DNA of 20,688 nucleotides from JBKHJA01 sp046538375 (GTDB lineage Bacteria > Acidobacteriota > Aminicenantia > Aminicenantales > Aminicenantaceae): NCBI GenBank assembly GCA_046538375.1, contig JBKHJA010000045.1, forward strand, positions 1 to 20,688, written 5' to 3'. How positions within the stretch are numbered: position 1 is the stretch's first letter; every line of letters begins with the position of its first letter. A program made the translations under genes and the position numbers. Positions 14,868-20,688 of this stretch are shown here, in pieces. Below the pieces are notes generated by a model. The model saw nothing but the letters and a program-made list of their open reading frames with translations, made no database searches and was not told the origin of the DNA.

Positions 14868-16234
14868 TTTTTCCTCTTCCTTTTATACTTTTTTCTTTTT
14901 GGCTGGGTCAGAGTTATGAAAGAAGATTTGTTTAACAAATTTGACAATTCCTGGGAAAGCTCGTTAAATCTCTGGGGCAGATTGAAAATACAGTCATTGA
15001 GTTCAGCTTCCCCTCTCACCACATCTTCGGCGAAAGTCAAACAGGAGGGGGAACCACAGGCTCCACAGTCAATTTTAGGTAAAGACTCAAAAATCTTTTC
15101 CTTTTCTTTTCTTTTTTTTATGGCTTGACCCAGGTCTTTATCCAGCGGTTTAAGGGGGCGGGGCTCTAATTTGCCTTCCATAAAAAAGTATTTTTGTTTA
15201 TAATATTTTCTCACCTCCCGGATATCAGGACATGCTTTTATCTTTTCGTATTCCAAAGTTTCGATCAACTTGATGATTTTATTGTAAGAAATATACAGGT
15301 TTTCCACTGTCAGGGAGCCACCCACACATCCTTGGGGGCAAGAATAGGCTTCGATAAAATCAATGTTTCTCAGTTTTCCCCGCTCTATATCGTCAAAAAC
15401 TTTTAATATCTCGCTCAGACCGGATACGGCTAAGGAATTTTTCAACCTGAGAGTTCGGCAGACTCCACCAACGATAGCCCATCCTATCCCCAGAATGCAG
15501 ATGCTTTCCAGGGCTTTCTTGTAGCTTCTCATCTCAACACTTTCCATGGCAGAGAGAAGGGGGGCGTATATATCAGAAATTGAGATGGCACCGTCTAGAT
15601 AAGATTGGCCTTTTTCTGCTGGCTGTTTGATGGAAATCATTTTTACAGGGCAGGGAGTGAGATAGAAAGTTCCGATTTCTTTTTCTTTAAGGCCATATTG
15701 TTTTGATCTTTTCTTTTTGATTTCTCGGCCAGCAATCTCTCTGGGAGTATCGATAGAAATGATTTGATCAATGAGGGAGGGATATCTCACCTGGATCAAG
15801 CGGACAATAGTCGGACAGACATTAGAGATAAGCGGTTTGGGTCCTTTATATTCCCGCAGATATTCCTGGATAGCGAAACTGATTTCTCCGCATGTGTAAG
15901 CAAGATCGAAGGCATCATCGAAACCCAATTTCCTTAAGCCATCAAGTATTTTCTCAGGCAGAATTTCTCTTCCGAATTGAGCATACAGGGCGGGAGAAGG
16001 AATGGCTACAGTATGTCTGAATTTGGTGAGCTCTCCAAAGGGATCTGTAAGGGGAACGATAGCTCCTGTGGGGCAGACTGTGATGCATTCTCCGCAATCG
16101 ATGCACTTCTCTTCGATCATTTTTGCCTTACCGTTTCTGACCCTGATGGCATGGGTGGGACAGACACGCATGCACTTCATCCGTCCGTCACACTTTCTGC
16201 TGTCAATGCGGATGGAATGGAAATATTGATTCAT
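14864..16234 (-). CDS. HydS-like [FeFe]-hydrogenase-related Fe-S protein (putative H2/redox sensor)
   Basis: 456 residues resembling the sensory (group C) branch of [FeFe] hydrogenases. An N-terminal two-cluster ferredoxin has an incomplete first motif (C15, C21, C25; Arg18 in place of the second Cys) and a complete second (C44/C47/C50/C54). The H-cluster domain follows: L1 NVCP (C140, V139 instead of the proton-relay Cys), L2 TPCPVK (C195), L3 SCPQGCVGG (C299, C303), so all four subcluster ligands are kept. Last is a C-terminal Fe-S domain CGACGSPSC (C390, C393, C398 with C415). There is no PAS domain, and the tail is strongly basic (KRKKYKRKRKK). It overlaps both neighbours by 4 bp. Whether an H-cluster is really made depends on HydEFG, which are not in this window. 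A non-hydrogenase redox switch is possible. Confidence 0.85.
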   Translation of the reverse strand: MNQYFHSIRIDSRKCDGRMKCMRVCPTHAIRVRNGKAKMIEEKCIDCGECITVCPTGAIVPLTDPFGELTKFRHTVAIPSPALYAQFGREILPEKILDGLRKLGFDDAFDLAYTCGEISFAIQEYLREYKGPKPLISNVCPTIVRLIQVRYPSLIDQIISIDTPREIAGREIKKKRSKQYGLKEKEIGTFYLTPCPVKMISIKQPAEKGQSYLDGAISISDIYAPLLSAMESVEMRSYKKALESICILGIGWAIVGGVCRTLRLKNSLAVSGLSEILKVFDDIERGKLRNIDFIEAYSCPQGCVGGSLTVENLYISYNKIIKLIETLEYEKIKACPDIREVRKYYKQKYFFMEGKLEPRPLKPLDKDLGQAIKKRKEKEKIFESLPKIDCGACGSPSCLTFAEDVVRGEAELNDCIFNLPQRFNELSQELSNLLNKSSFITLTQPKRKKYKRKRKK

Positions 16235-16683
16235 TTCTGTTCTATCTGGTTTAAGAAAATGATTATATTTAATGATGTTCCTTTACCAGGAACAGAAGAG
16301 ATTTCAAATTTATCTGAATTCTTTTTTATATTGGGAAGCCCCATTCCCGCTCCAAATCCCATCTCACGCATCTCTTCGGTTGCCGTGGAATAGCCTTCTT
16401 TCATGGCCAGCTCTATATCTTTGATTCCAGGTCCTTTGTCTTTCAGTTTTAGCTCAAGTTTTTTAGGGGTAAGGTTGAAGGTCAACTTCCCTTTATTAGC
16501 GTACATGACGATATTCATTTCTGCCTCGTAAGCAGCGATAGCCACCCTCCTGATGATAGAAGAGTCGATGCCGATTTCCTGGAGAATTTCCTTGATTGTT
16601 GTGGAGATGCTGCCCGCGTTTGCGAAATCGCCGCCTTTGATTTCAAAAAGTTGAGATAACCCATTCTCCCTTTGCTTCATCAT
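16231..16683 (-). CDS. RsbW-like anti-sigma-type ATPase
   Basis: 150 residues with the HATPase_c_2 pattern of anti-sigma serine kinases: N-box E53-x3-N57 (EAEMN), G1 DKGPGI (82-87), the long ATP-lid segment STATEEMREMGFGAGMGLP (99-117), and GKGT (133-136). It lies between a DRTGG protein and the HydS-like protein, overlapping each by about 4 bp. Members of this family phosphorylate an anti-sigma antagonist or bind a sigma factor, but no STAS or sigma gene is in this window, so the partner may be the HydS-like or DRTGG proteins. The start is the first of two adjacent ATGs. Confidence 0.85.
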   Translation of the reverse strand: MMKQRENGLSQLFEIKGGDFANAGSISTTIKEILQEIGIDSSIIRRVAIAAYEAEMNIVMYANKGKLTFNLTPKKLELKLKDKGPGIKDIELAMKEGYSTATEEMREMGFGAGMGLPNIKKNSDKFEISSVPGKGTSLNIIIFLNQIEQK

Positions 16684-17042
16684 TTTTTTTCATAGAAATT
16701 GCTTACGCTGGGAAGCCCGCTCTTGTAGAGAAGGCCGCAGGATTTATACATCATGTATTTCGTTGAAAAAATAGGGATTCCTTTTTTCCTGGCTAACTCT
16801 ATTCCTTCTTTATCAGGCCTTTTTCCTCGAACATAGACGATGGCTTTGGCGTCAGTTATATCAGCGGTGCGCACCGACTGAGCATTGGTTAAACCAGTCA
16901 AAAGCAGCATCCCGGGCTTACCAAAAGCCAAGACATCACTCATCAGGTCAGATCCCCCGGCAAAGCTGACTTCCTCTTCCAGCAGCTCATCACCCAAGAT
17001 GATTTCAGCTTTGAGGATTTCTTTGATTTCCCTGAGAGTCAT
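16680..17042 (-). CDS. DRTGG-domain protein (second of two)
   Basis: 120 residues; paralog of the protein at 14526-14867. Blocks: FAGGSDLMSDVLAFGK (about 27-42), LLLTGLTNAQSVRTA, AKAIVYVRGKRPDKEGIELA and IPIFST. Compared with its paralog it has a longer C-terminus with a Cys (MMYKSCGLLYKSG). It begins 1 bp after the stop of the HdrA N-terminal half, in an ATGA overlap with the downstream ATPase, so it is the entry gene of the regulatory cassette. No enzymatic motif is seen; a ligand-binding role is inferred. Confidence 0.82.
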   Translation of the reverse strand: MTLREIKEILKAEIILGDELLEEEVSFAGGSDLMSDVLAFGKPGMLLLTGLTNAQSVRTADITDAKAIVYVRGKRPDKEGIELARKKGIPIFSTKYMMYKSCGLLYKSGLPSVSNFYEKK

Positions 17043-17043
17043 T

Positions 17044-17895
17044 TCAGTGTTCTCTTTCCACTTGTCTAATGATTAAATCTCTTTTTCTTACTATTCTTTC
17101 TGAAGGAGAAATGGTGGTAGGACAGTTCTCCCAGCAGGCTCCGCAGCCGTTGCAGGTGTCAACATCCACGAAGCGGGCCTTTTTTCTGATTTTTGCCTTG
17201 AAATTTCCCACGTATCCGGAAATCTCTTCCACTTCACTCCAGGTGAGCAGTTCGATGTTGGGATGCTTGCCCACTTCGGTCATTTTTGGAGTCAGGATGC
17301 AGGCAGAGCAGTCCAGAGTGGGGAAGGTTTTATCCAGAAAGGACATGTGACCCCCGATAGAGGGTTGTTTTTCCACCAGGTAGACTTTTTTTCCTGAATT
17401 GGCATAGGTCAAGGCAGCATGGATACCGGCGATCCCTCCCCCCACTATGAGCACTTCCGGCCGAACCGGAACCTGCTTTTTTTCGAGGGGGTCGTGAAGA
17501 GCCACCCGGCGGACCGCAGCCGAGATCAGAGCTTTTGCCTTTTTGGTGGCTTCATCGGGGTTCTTGGTCACCCAGGAGACATGCTCCCGGATGTTAGCCA
17601 TCTGAAAATAAAACGGGTTCAAACCTCCTTCGGCTGTGACTCCCCGGAAAGTTGGCTCGTGCATGAGAGGAGAACAGGAGGCCACCACCACTCGGTTAAG
17701 ATGGTGATCCTTGATGTTCTGTTTGATCAGTTCCTGGCCGGGATCGGAGCACATGAACTTGTACTCTCGGGCAGCCGCCACATTATCCAGCTTGGAGGCA
17801 AACTCCACCACTTCAGAGACGTTGACTTTGCTGGCGATGTTTGTTCCACAATGGCACACGAAGACGCCGATTCTTGGTTGTCCGTTTTTGCTCAT
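17044..17895 (-). CDS. hdrA: HdrA N-terminal half (FAD-binding GGGIAG part)
   Basis: 283 residues covering only the first part of HdrA, the flavin-bifurcating subunit of Hdr complexes. Visible: N-terminal HdrA domain with Cys C14, C16, C49, C74; FAD motif GGGIAG (152-157); the HdrA hallmark DCSACILTPKM (C196, C199); and one ferredoxin motif CNGCGACWENC (C248/C251/C254/C258). The protein stops shortly after that, where full-length HdrA would continue with the second half of the flavin domain and more ferredoxins. That missing part is present in the fusion protein at 7519-9291. The start ATG at 17895 follows GGAGGG by 5 bases and overlaps the hdrB stop as ATGA; a GTG/ATG further upstream lies inside hdrB. 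Either two polypeptides assemble into one HdrA, or this half has its own role. Confidence 0.93.
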   Translation of the reverse strand: MSKNGQPRIGVFVCHCGTNIASKVNVSEVVEFASKLDNVAAAREYKFMCSDPGQELIKQNIKDHHLNRVVVASCSPLMHEPTFRGVTAEGGLNPFYFQMANIREHVSWVTKNPDEATKKAKALISAAVRRVALHDPLEKKQVPVRPEVLIVGGGIAGIHAALTYANSGKKVYLVEKQPSIGGHMSFLDKTFPTLDCSACILTPKMTEVGKHPNIELLTWSEVEEISGYVGNFKAKIRKKARFVDVDTCNGCGACWENCPTTISPSERIVRKRDLIIRQVEREH

Positions 17896-18776
17896 TTTAT
17901 CCCTCCGTTTCCGAGTTTCTCCCACACGGATTTCATGGATATGATGGAACGGGAGAAACCGAGATCTTCCTTTGGTATTCCAAAAGCTATGCCCATGAGC
18001 TGGCTGAAATAGAGAATAGGCATTTTAATGTCCTCTTCGTATTTGGTGACGATTCTTTTTTGGGTGATTTCGAGGTTAAACTGACAGAGGGGACACACGG
18101 TGGCAATCACATCCGCCCCTTTTCTTTTAGCTTCTTTCAGCAGAATATAGTTTAGCCTTAAGCCAACTTCTTCGATGGTTCCTGTCAGGGAACCTCCACA
18201 GCAGCGGGTCTTGGCCGAATAATCTACAGGTTCGGCTCCGATGGCTTCCATAAGATTATCCAATGCCACCGGATAATCGGGATCATCGAAATCTGTATAA
18301 GGTCTGACCAACTGACAGCCGATATAGCAGGCCACTTTAAGACCATGGAGAGGAGTTTTTACTTTTTCTTTGACTTTTTCCAGGCCGATTTCTTGAGTAA
18401 GAATTTCCAGAGGATGCTTCACCTTGACTTTTCCTTGGTATTCACAACCTGTTTTTTTCAGGTCTTCTCGTATTTTTTGAGCCTTCTTCTTGTTGTCGAT
18501 GAGAAACAGGTTGGATTTTTTCATGGTGAGGTAGCAGCCAGCACAAGGGGCGATGATGTCTTTGCCGGCTTTTTCTGCCAAGGAGAGATTGCGGCCGCAA
18601 ATGGCTGCAGCCATGGTGTCATCGACAGAAAAGTAAGCCGTGGCTCCACAGCAGTTCCAGTCATCCATCTCCTCAAGCTCCATCCCTATCTCCTTGAAGA
18701 CCGGAAGGATGGATTCTTCGTATTGTTTGGAATTGCCTTTTAGAGAACAACCGGGATAATAGATGTATTCGTTCAT
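17892..18776 (-). CDS. hdrB: Heterodisulfide reductase subunit B-like, two CCG domains
   Basis: 294 residues. Both CCG (Cys-rich) domains that bind the two non-cubane [4Fe-4S] clusters in HdrB look complete: first C10, C42-C43 (WNCCG), C78, C81; second C150/C154, C192-C193 (RCCGG), C228, C231. In methanogens HdrB reduces the CoM-S-S-CoB disulfide. In bacteria the physiological acceptor of HdrB-like proteins is mostly unknown, and this operon gives no substrate gene. Signature PGCSLKG at residues 8-14. It overlaps hdrC by 4 bp and hdrA by 4 bp. Soluble; no membrane segment. Confidence 0.95.
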   Translation of the reverse strand: MNEYIYYPGCSLKGNSKQYEESILPVFKEIGMELEEMDDWNCCGATAYFSVDDTMAAAICGRNLSLAEKAGKDIIAPCAGCYLTMKKSNLFLIDNKKKAQKIREDLKKTGCEYQGKVKVKHPLEILTQEIGLEKVKEKVKTPLHGLKVACYIGCQLVRPYTDFDDPDYPVALDNLMEAIGAEPVDYSAKTRCCGGSLTGTIEEVGLRLNYILLKEAKRKGADVIATVCPLCQFNLEITQKRIVTKYEEDIKMPILYFSQLMGIAFGIPKEDLGFSRSIISMKSVWEKLGNGGIK

Positions 18777-19354
18777 GATGCCTCCTCCTTGACAGAATTT
18801 AATAATGACCGAAGTTGTTTTCTGTCCTTGATTTTCTCTCGTTTAAGACTCATGCGTCCGGTTTTCATCAAATCTATACCTATAGGAGCCATCTTGAGAA
18901 GACCCAGGGGGTTTTTTGACTTTAGGTACATATTCAAAACCAGCCACAGCTCGGAATTGCGGCCGTATTTGGCGATGAGTTTGGACATTTCTTTATCCAT
19001 CACTGGAATGGCAAACCGGGAAGGATAAATTTTCTCCCTGATAGCTTTTCTTTTGAGAGCATACATGATATCGGTTATTTTGATTTTTGCCGGGCAGCGG
19101 ACTTGACATGTATAACAGGAAGAACAAAGCCAGATAGTAAAACTCTTTAAGGCTTCCTCTCTAAACCCGTTTTTGATCAAACCCATTATTTTTCTGGGGG
19201 GGTAATCCATATACACAGCCATGGGACAGGAGCTGCTGCAGGTGCCGCATTGGATGCAGCGGTCGATCTCATCGCAGCCTGACGTCTGTTTGATTTCTTG
19301 TAAAAAATTCTTATCCAATTCCTGTTCATATTTGACTTTTCTCTGGATTTCCAT
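18773..19354 (-). CDS. hdrC: Heterodisulfide reductase subunit C-like, two [4Fe-4S] clusters
   Basis: 193 residues, first gene of the long leftward operon. Two classical cluster motifs, C33/C36/C39/C43 (CIQCGTCSSSC) and C77/C80/C83/C87 (CSSCYTCQVRC), spaced as in HdrC, which passes electrons from HdrA to HdrB. No transmembrane segments, so it is the soluble HdrABC type rather than HdrDE. A strong AAAAGGAGG stands 4 bases before the ATG. Preceded by a roughly 220-base leader from the promoter at 19584-19612. The last ~60 residues are basic. Confidence 0.95.
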   Translation of the reverse strand: MEIQRKVKYEQELDKNFLQEIKQTSGCDEIDRCIQCGTCSSSCPMAVYMDYPPRKIMGLIKNGFREEALKSFTIWLCSSCYTCQVRCPAKIKITDIMYALKRKAIREKIYPSRFAIPVMDKEMSKLIAKYGRNSELWLVLNMYLKSKNPLGLLKMAPIGIDLMKTGRMSLKREKIKDRKQLRSLLNSVKEEAS

Positions 19355-19448
19355 GGATCCTCCTTTTAGGAAAATTAAATATTATTGAGAGTAAGGTAGA
19401 GGGAGAAGTTACTTTTACAAATTTATACGAGCAATGCATGAATTTAAT

Positions 19449-19579
19449 GGTAATTACAAGGCAGTTGGCGGGTTTGTTCAGAAAGTTTACTTACGAAGCT
19501 TATGAATCCTTGCCATCAATATATATCTTACTGAATTTACTGTAATTATAGGAAATGTAATGTTTGCCTTATAATTACC
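19449..19579. repeat. 15-bp inverted repeat (plus a third partial copy) in the hdr operon leader
   Basis: GGTAATTACAAGGCA at 19449-19463 (+) and GGTAATTATAAGGCA at 19579-19565 (-) are inverted copies with one difference. A shorter copy GTAATTATAGG is at 19542-19552 (+). The outermost copy overlaps the predicted transcription start (~19577) of the hdr promoter and the other two lie downstream, so they could be operator sites for a looping regulator. In RNA the two outer copies could form a 15-bp stem (one G-U), and the middle copy offers a competing pairing. Confidence 0.6.
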
Positions 19580-19583
19580 TTAA

Positions 19584-19612
19584 ATCATATTTATAAAATA
19601 TATGGTTGTCAA
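19584..19612 (-). promoter_or_regulatory. Sigma-70-type promoter of the hdr-hyd-mvh operon
   Basis: On the minus strand a perfect TTGACA (19612-19607) and TATGAT (19589-19584) are separated by 17 bp. Predicted start about 19577, giving a ~220-base leader before hdrC. Correct orientation and position for the 19-gene operon. Confidence 0.8.
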
Positions 19613-19816
19613 CATCAAAAATTAAAAAAAAGATTCTTCCAATAAAAAAATGAAAAACTGCCAAAGCCACCATCTTCAAAACCGGGAACAAAGATGTCCA
19701 GGCCCGATAGGAAGGAACCTGCTTTTCCAGATTGATTTTTGCAGGGCATTTCCTGTAATGCAGCCGGATGAAGCCCAGAATGAGAAAAGAAGATGAAATC
19801 TAAAACTTATTTGGGC
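19613..19816. other. Intergenic spacer without an identified gene
   Basis: This is the part of the 532-bp divergent spacer not covered by the promoters and repeats. An AT-rich segment (19613-19660) is followed by a more GC-balanced block at about 19670-19790. On the minus strand a 74-codon open stretch (19578-19799) reads with a hydrophobic end, but it has no start codon near its beginning and no ribosome site. A 48-codon ATG frame on the plus strand (from 19650) also lacks a ribosome site. I see no RNA-gene or riboswitch pattern I can name. It may be a decayed gene remnant. Confidence 0.3.
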
Positions 19817-19846
19817 TTGCTTTTTTATCTGAAAAAAAAGTAAAAT
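19817..19846 (+). promoter_or_regulatory. Possible promoter of the lipoprotein gene
   Basis: TTGCTT (19817-19822) and TAAAAT (19841-19846) with 18-bp spacing, about 40 bases before the lipoprotein start codon. Both hexamers are imperfect, and the intervening A/T tracts make chance matches likely. Confidence 0.4.
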
Positions 19847-19886
19847 TTAGGCACTCGCTAAAAATTAAAATCAGGAAGGAGGAAGA

Positions 19887-20579
19887 ATGAAAAGAGAAAT
19901 TCCCTTCATGGTCGGAGTTGCCTTGCTCGCTTTTATCCTGCAGTCATGCCAATCAAAACCAGAAGAAGACTTATTGAAGCGGTATTTTCACGCAGCTTCT
20001 TTGAATGACATGACCACCATGTCCACCATGGCCCTGGAACCGGTGGATATGGACGTAGAAAAATGGAAAATTGCTGCTGCCAGTGAAGTCGAAGTGAATC
20101 CTCCCATTCTCCCGGAATTGAATAAAAAAGAATTGGAATTGAAGAAAAAAGTGGAAGAATCGGTGGTGACAACTCTGGATGCCCGGGATGCCCTGGATGT
20201 AGCTGAATTTGAGCTGGAAAACGCCAGGACAAGTGCAGCCAAAAGAGCAGCAAGAAAAAAAGTGGATGATTTGAAGGCTGAATACGATGAAATCTATGAA
20301 ATACATAAACAGCTTCAGAAGGATTACAATGAAGCCAAAACAGCCGCGGCCAGAGAAGAAGAGATCACCATGTTTTCCCTTGGAGCCAGGGAGCTGCCCA
20401 ATGTCAGAGAATTTACGGGAGAAGTCTATTATCAGACTGTGGACGTGAAAGTCACCAATTCAGAAGGAGAGGAAAAGACTTACAGGTTTTATCTGAGAAG
20501 ATATAATCTCAAAGATGAATCTTTGAATGTTGACCACCGCGGTCGTTGGATCATCGTGGATATTGAGTCCCTCAGCTAG
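19887..20579 (+). CDS. Coiled-coil lipoprotein of unknown function
   Basis: 230 residues. The N-terminus has MKR, a hydrophobic stretch (7-18) and a lipobox-like LQSC with the lipidated Cys at residue 21, so it is probably exported and anchored to a membrane. Residues about 75-165 are rich in Lys, Glu and Ala with heptad-like spacing (KKELELKKKVEE, KKVDDLKAEYDEIYE), predicting a long coiled coil. The C-terminal 70 residues look like a small beta domain (VYYQTVDVKVT, YRFYLRRY, RWIIVDIES). GGAGG precedes the ATG. I do not recognise the family. It diverges from the hdr operon and precedes a tRNA gene; no functional link to either is evident. Confidence 0.88.
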   Translation: MKREIPFMVGVALLAFILQSCQSKPEEDLLKRYFHAASLNDMTTMSTMALEPVDMDVEKWKIAAASEVEVNPPILPELNKKELELKKKVEESVVTTLDARDALDVAEFELENARTSAAKRAARKKVDDLKAEYDEIYEIHKQLQKDYNEAKTAAAREEEITMFSLGARELPNVREFTGEVYYQTVDVKVTNSEGEEKTYRFYLRRYNLKDESLNVDHRGRWIIVDIESLS

Positions 20580-20631
20580 GATTGACTCTATCTGTTCTTT
20601 TTTTTATATTAAAACATAACATATCCCAACC

Positions 20632-20688
20632 GGGCCGTTAGCTCAGAGGGAGAGCACCGGCCTTTTAAGCCGGGTGTCGCTGGTTCGA
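20632..20688 (+). tRNA. tRNA-Lys(UUU), 3' end cut by the window
   Basis: Starts with GGGCCGT acceptor strand, then TA, D-stem GCTC/GAGC, anticodon stem CCGGC/GCCGG with loop CTTTTAA (anticodon UUU), variable loop GTGTC, and T-arm GCTGGTTCGA. The sequence ends inside the T-loop, so the 3' acceptor strand and CCA are not visible. Identity from the anticodon is clear. Confidence 0.95.

Noticed and set aside
19480..19560. Search for a Rex-type operator or a known riboswitch in the hdr leader
   Set aside because: No TTGTGAA-N6-TTCACAA-like site and no riboswitch core that I recognise; only the GGTAATTA element stands out.
19650..19793. 48-codon ATG-started ORF on the plus strand upstream of the lipoprotein
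   Set aside because: Preceded only by an A-run with no Shine-Dalgarno; composition is not protein-like.
19578..19799. 74-codon open stretch on the minus strand in the divergent spacer, with a hydrophobic C-terminal part
   Set aside because: No start codon near its beginning, no ribosome site, and it runs through the hdr promoter. The F/I/L richness follows from AT-rich DNA. At most a decayed gene remnant.
1..20688. CRISPR arrays, transposases, integrases or phage genes
   Set aside because: None seen: no regularly spaced direct repeats and no recombinase motifs on either strand.

Overview
The window (about 45% GC by eye, Lys/Glu-rich proteins) looks like a Gram-negative anaerobe. It has an outer-membrane porin remnant, a lipoprotein and H2/Fe-S based electron transfer. 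The combination of Mvh-type [NiFe] hydrogenase, heterodisulfide-reductase-like (Hdr) genes and NADH-module genes would fit a fermentative or syntrophic lineage such as Aminicenantes or a relative. That taxonomic guess is inference, because no marker gene is present.

Layout. Positions 1-2474 (+) hold the C-terminal part of a sigma-54 activator, then tandem dyad sites and a near-consensus -24/-12 promoter, which drives a small basic ORF and a glutamate dehydrogenase. A hairpin and about 0.2 kb of non-coding DNA follow. Positions 2698-3027 (+) are a 5'-truncated outer-membrane porin remnant. Positions 19354 down to 3032 (-) form one 16.3-kb run of 19 genes, mostly overlapping or within 25 bp of each other. 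In transcription order these are hdrC, hdrB, an N-terminal half of hdrA, a six-gene regulatory cassette (DRTGG protein, RsbW-like ATPase, [FeFe]-hydrogenase-like HydS protein, DRTGG protein, PHP phosphoesterase, GHKL ATPase), nuoE, a 2Fe-2S ferredoxin, a nuoF-gltD fusion, a nuoG-N/hdrA-C fusion, mvhD, mvhG, mvhA, a hydrogenase endopeptidase, hypB and hypA. Positions 19355-19886 are a 532-bp divergent intergenic region with a strong sigma-70-like promoter for the Hdr operon and a 15-bp inverted repeat in its leader. Positions 19887-20579 (+) encode a coiled-coil lipoprotein. From 20632 there is a tRNA-Lys(UUU) cut by the window end.

How it may work. The operon appears to encode one soluble flavin/Fe-S super-complex. 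H2 would be oxidised by MvhAG and electrons passed through MvhD to a HdrA flavin. From there they would split between HdrBC (two-CCG-domain disulfide-reductase-type subunits) and a NuoG-like Fe-S wire leading to NuoEF (NAD). A GltD/NfnB-like flavin domain is fused to NuoF. The most unusual point is that HdrA is divided between two genes about 8 kb apart. Its N-terminal half (FAD GGGIAG motif) stands alone beside hdrBC, while its C-terminal half is fused to the 2Fe-2S/4Fe-4S module that in trimeric [FeFe] hydrogenases precedes the H-cluster domain. The H-cluster catalytic domain is thus replaced by Hdr plus [NiFe] Mvh parts. A cassette normally associated with [FeFe] hydrogenases, including a HydS-like putative H2 sensor, is embedded in the same operon.
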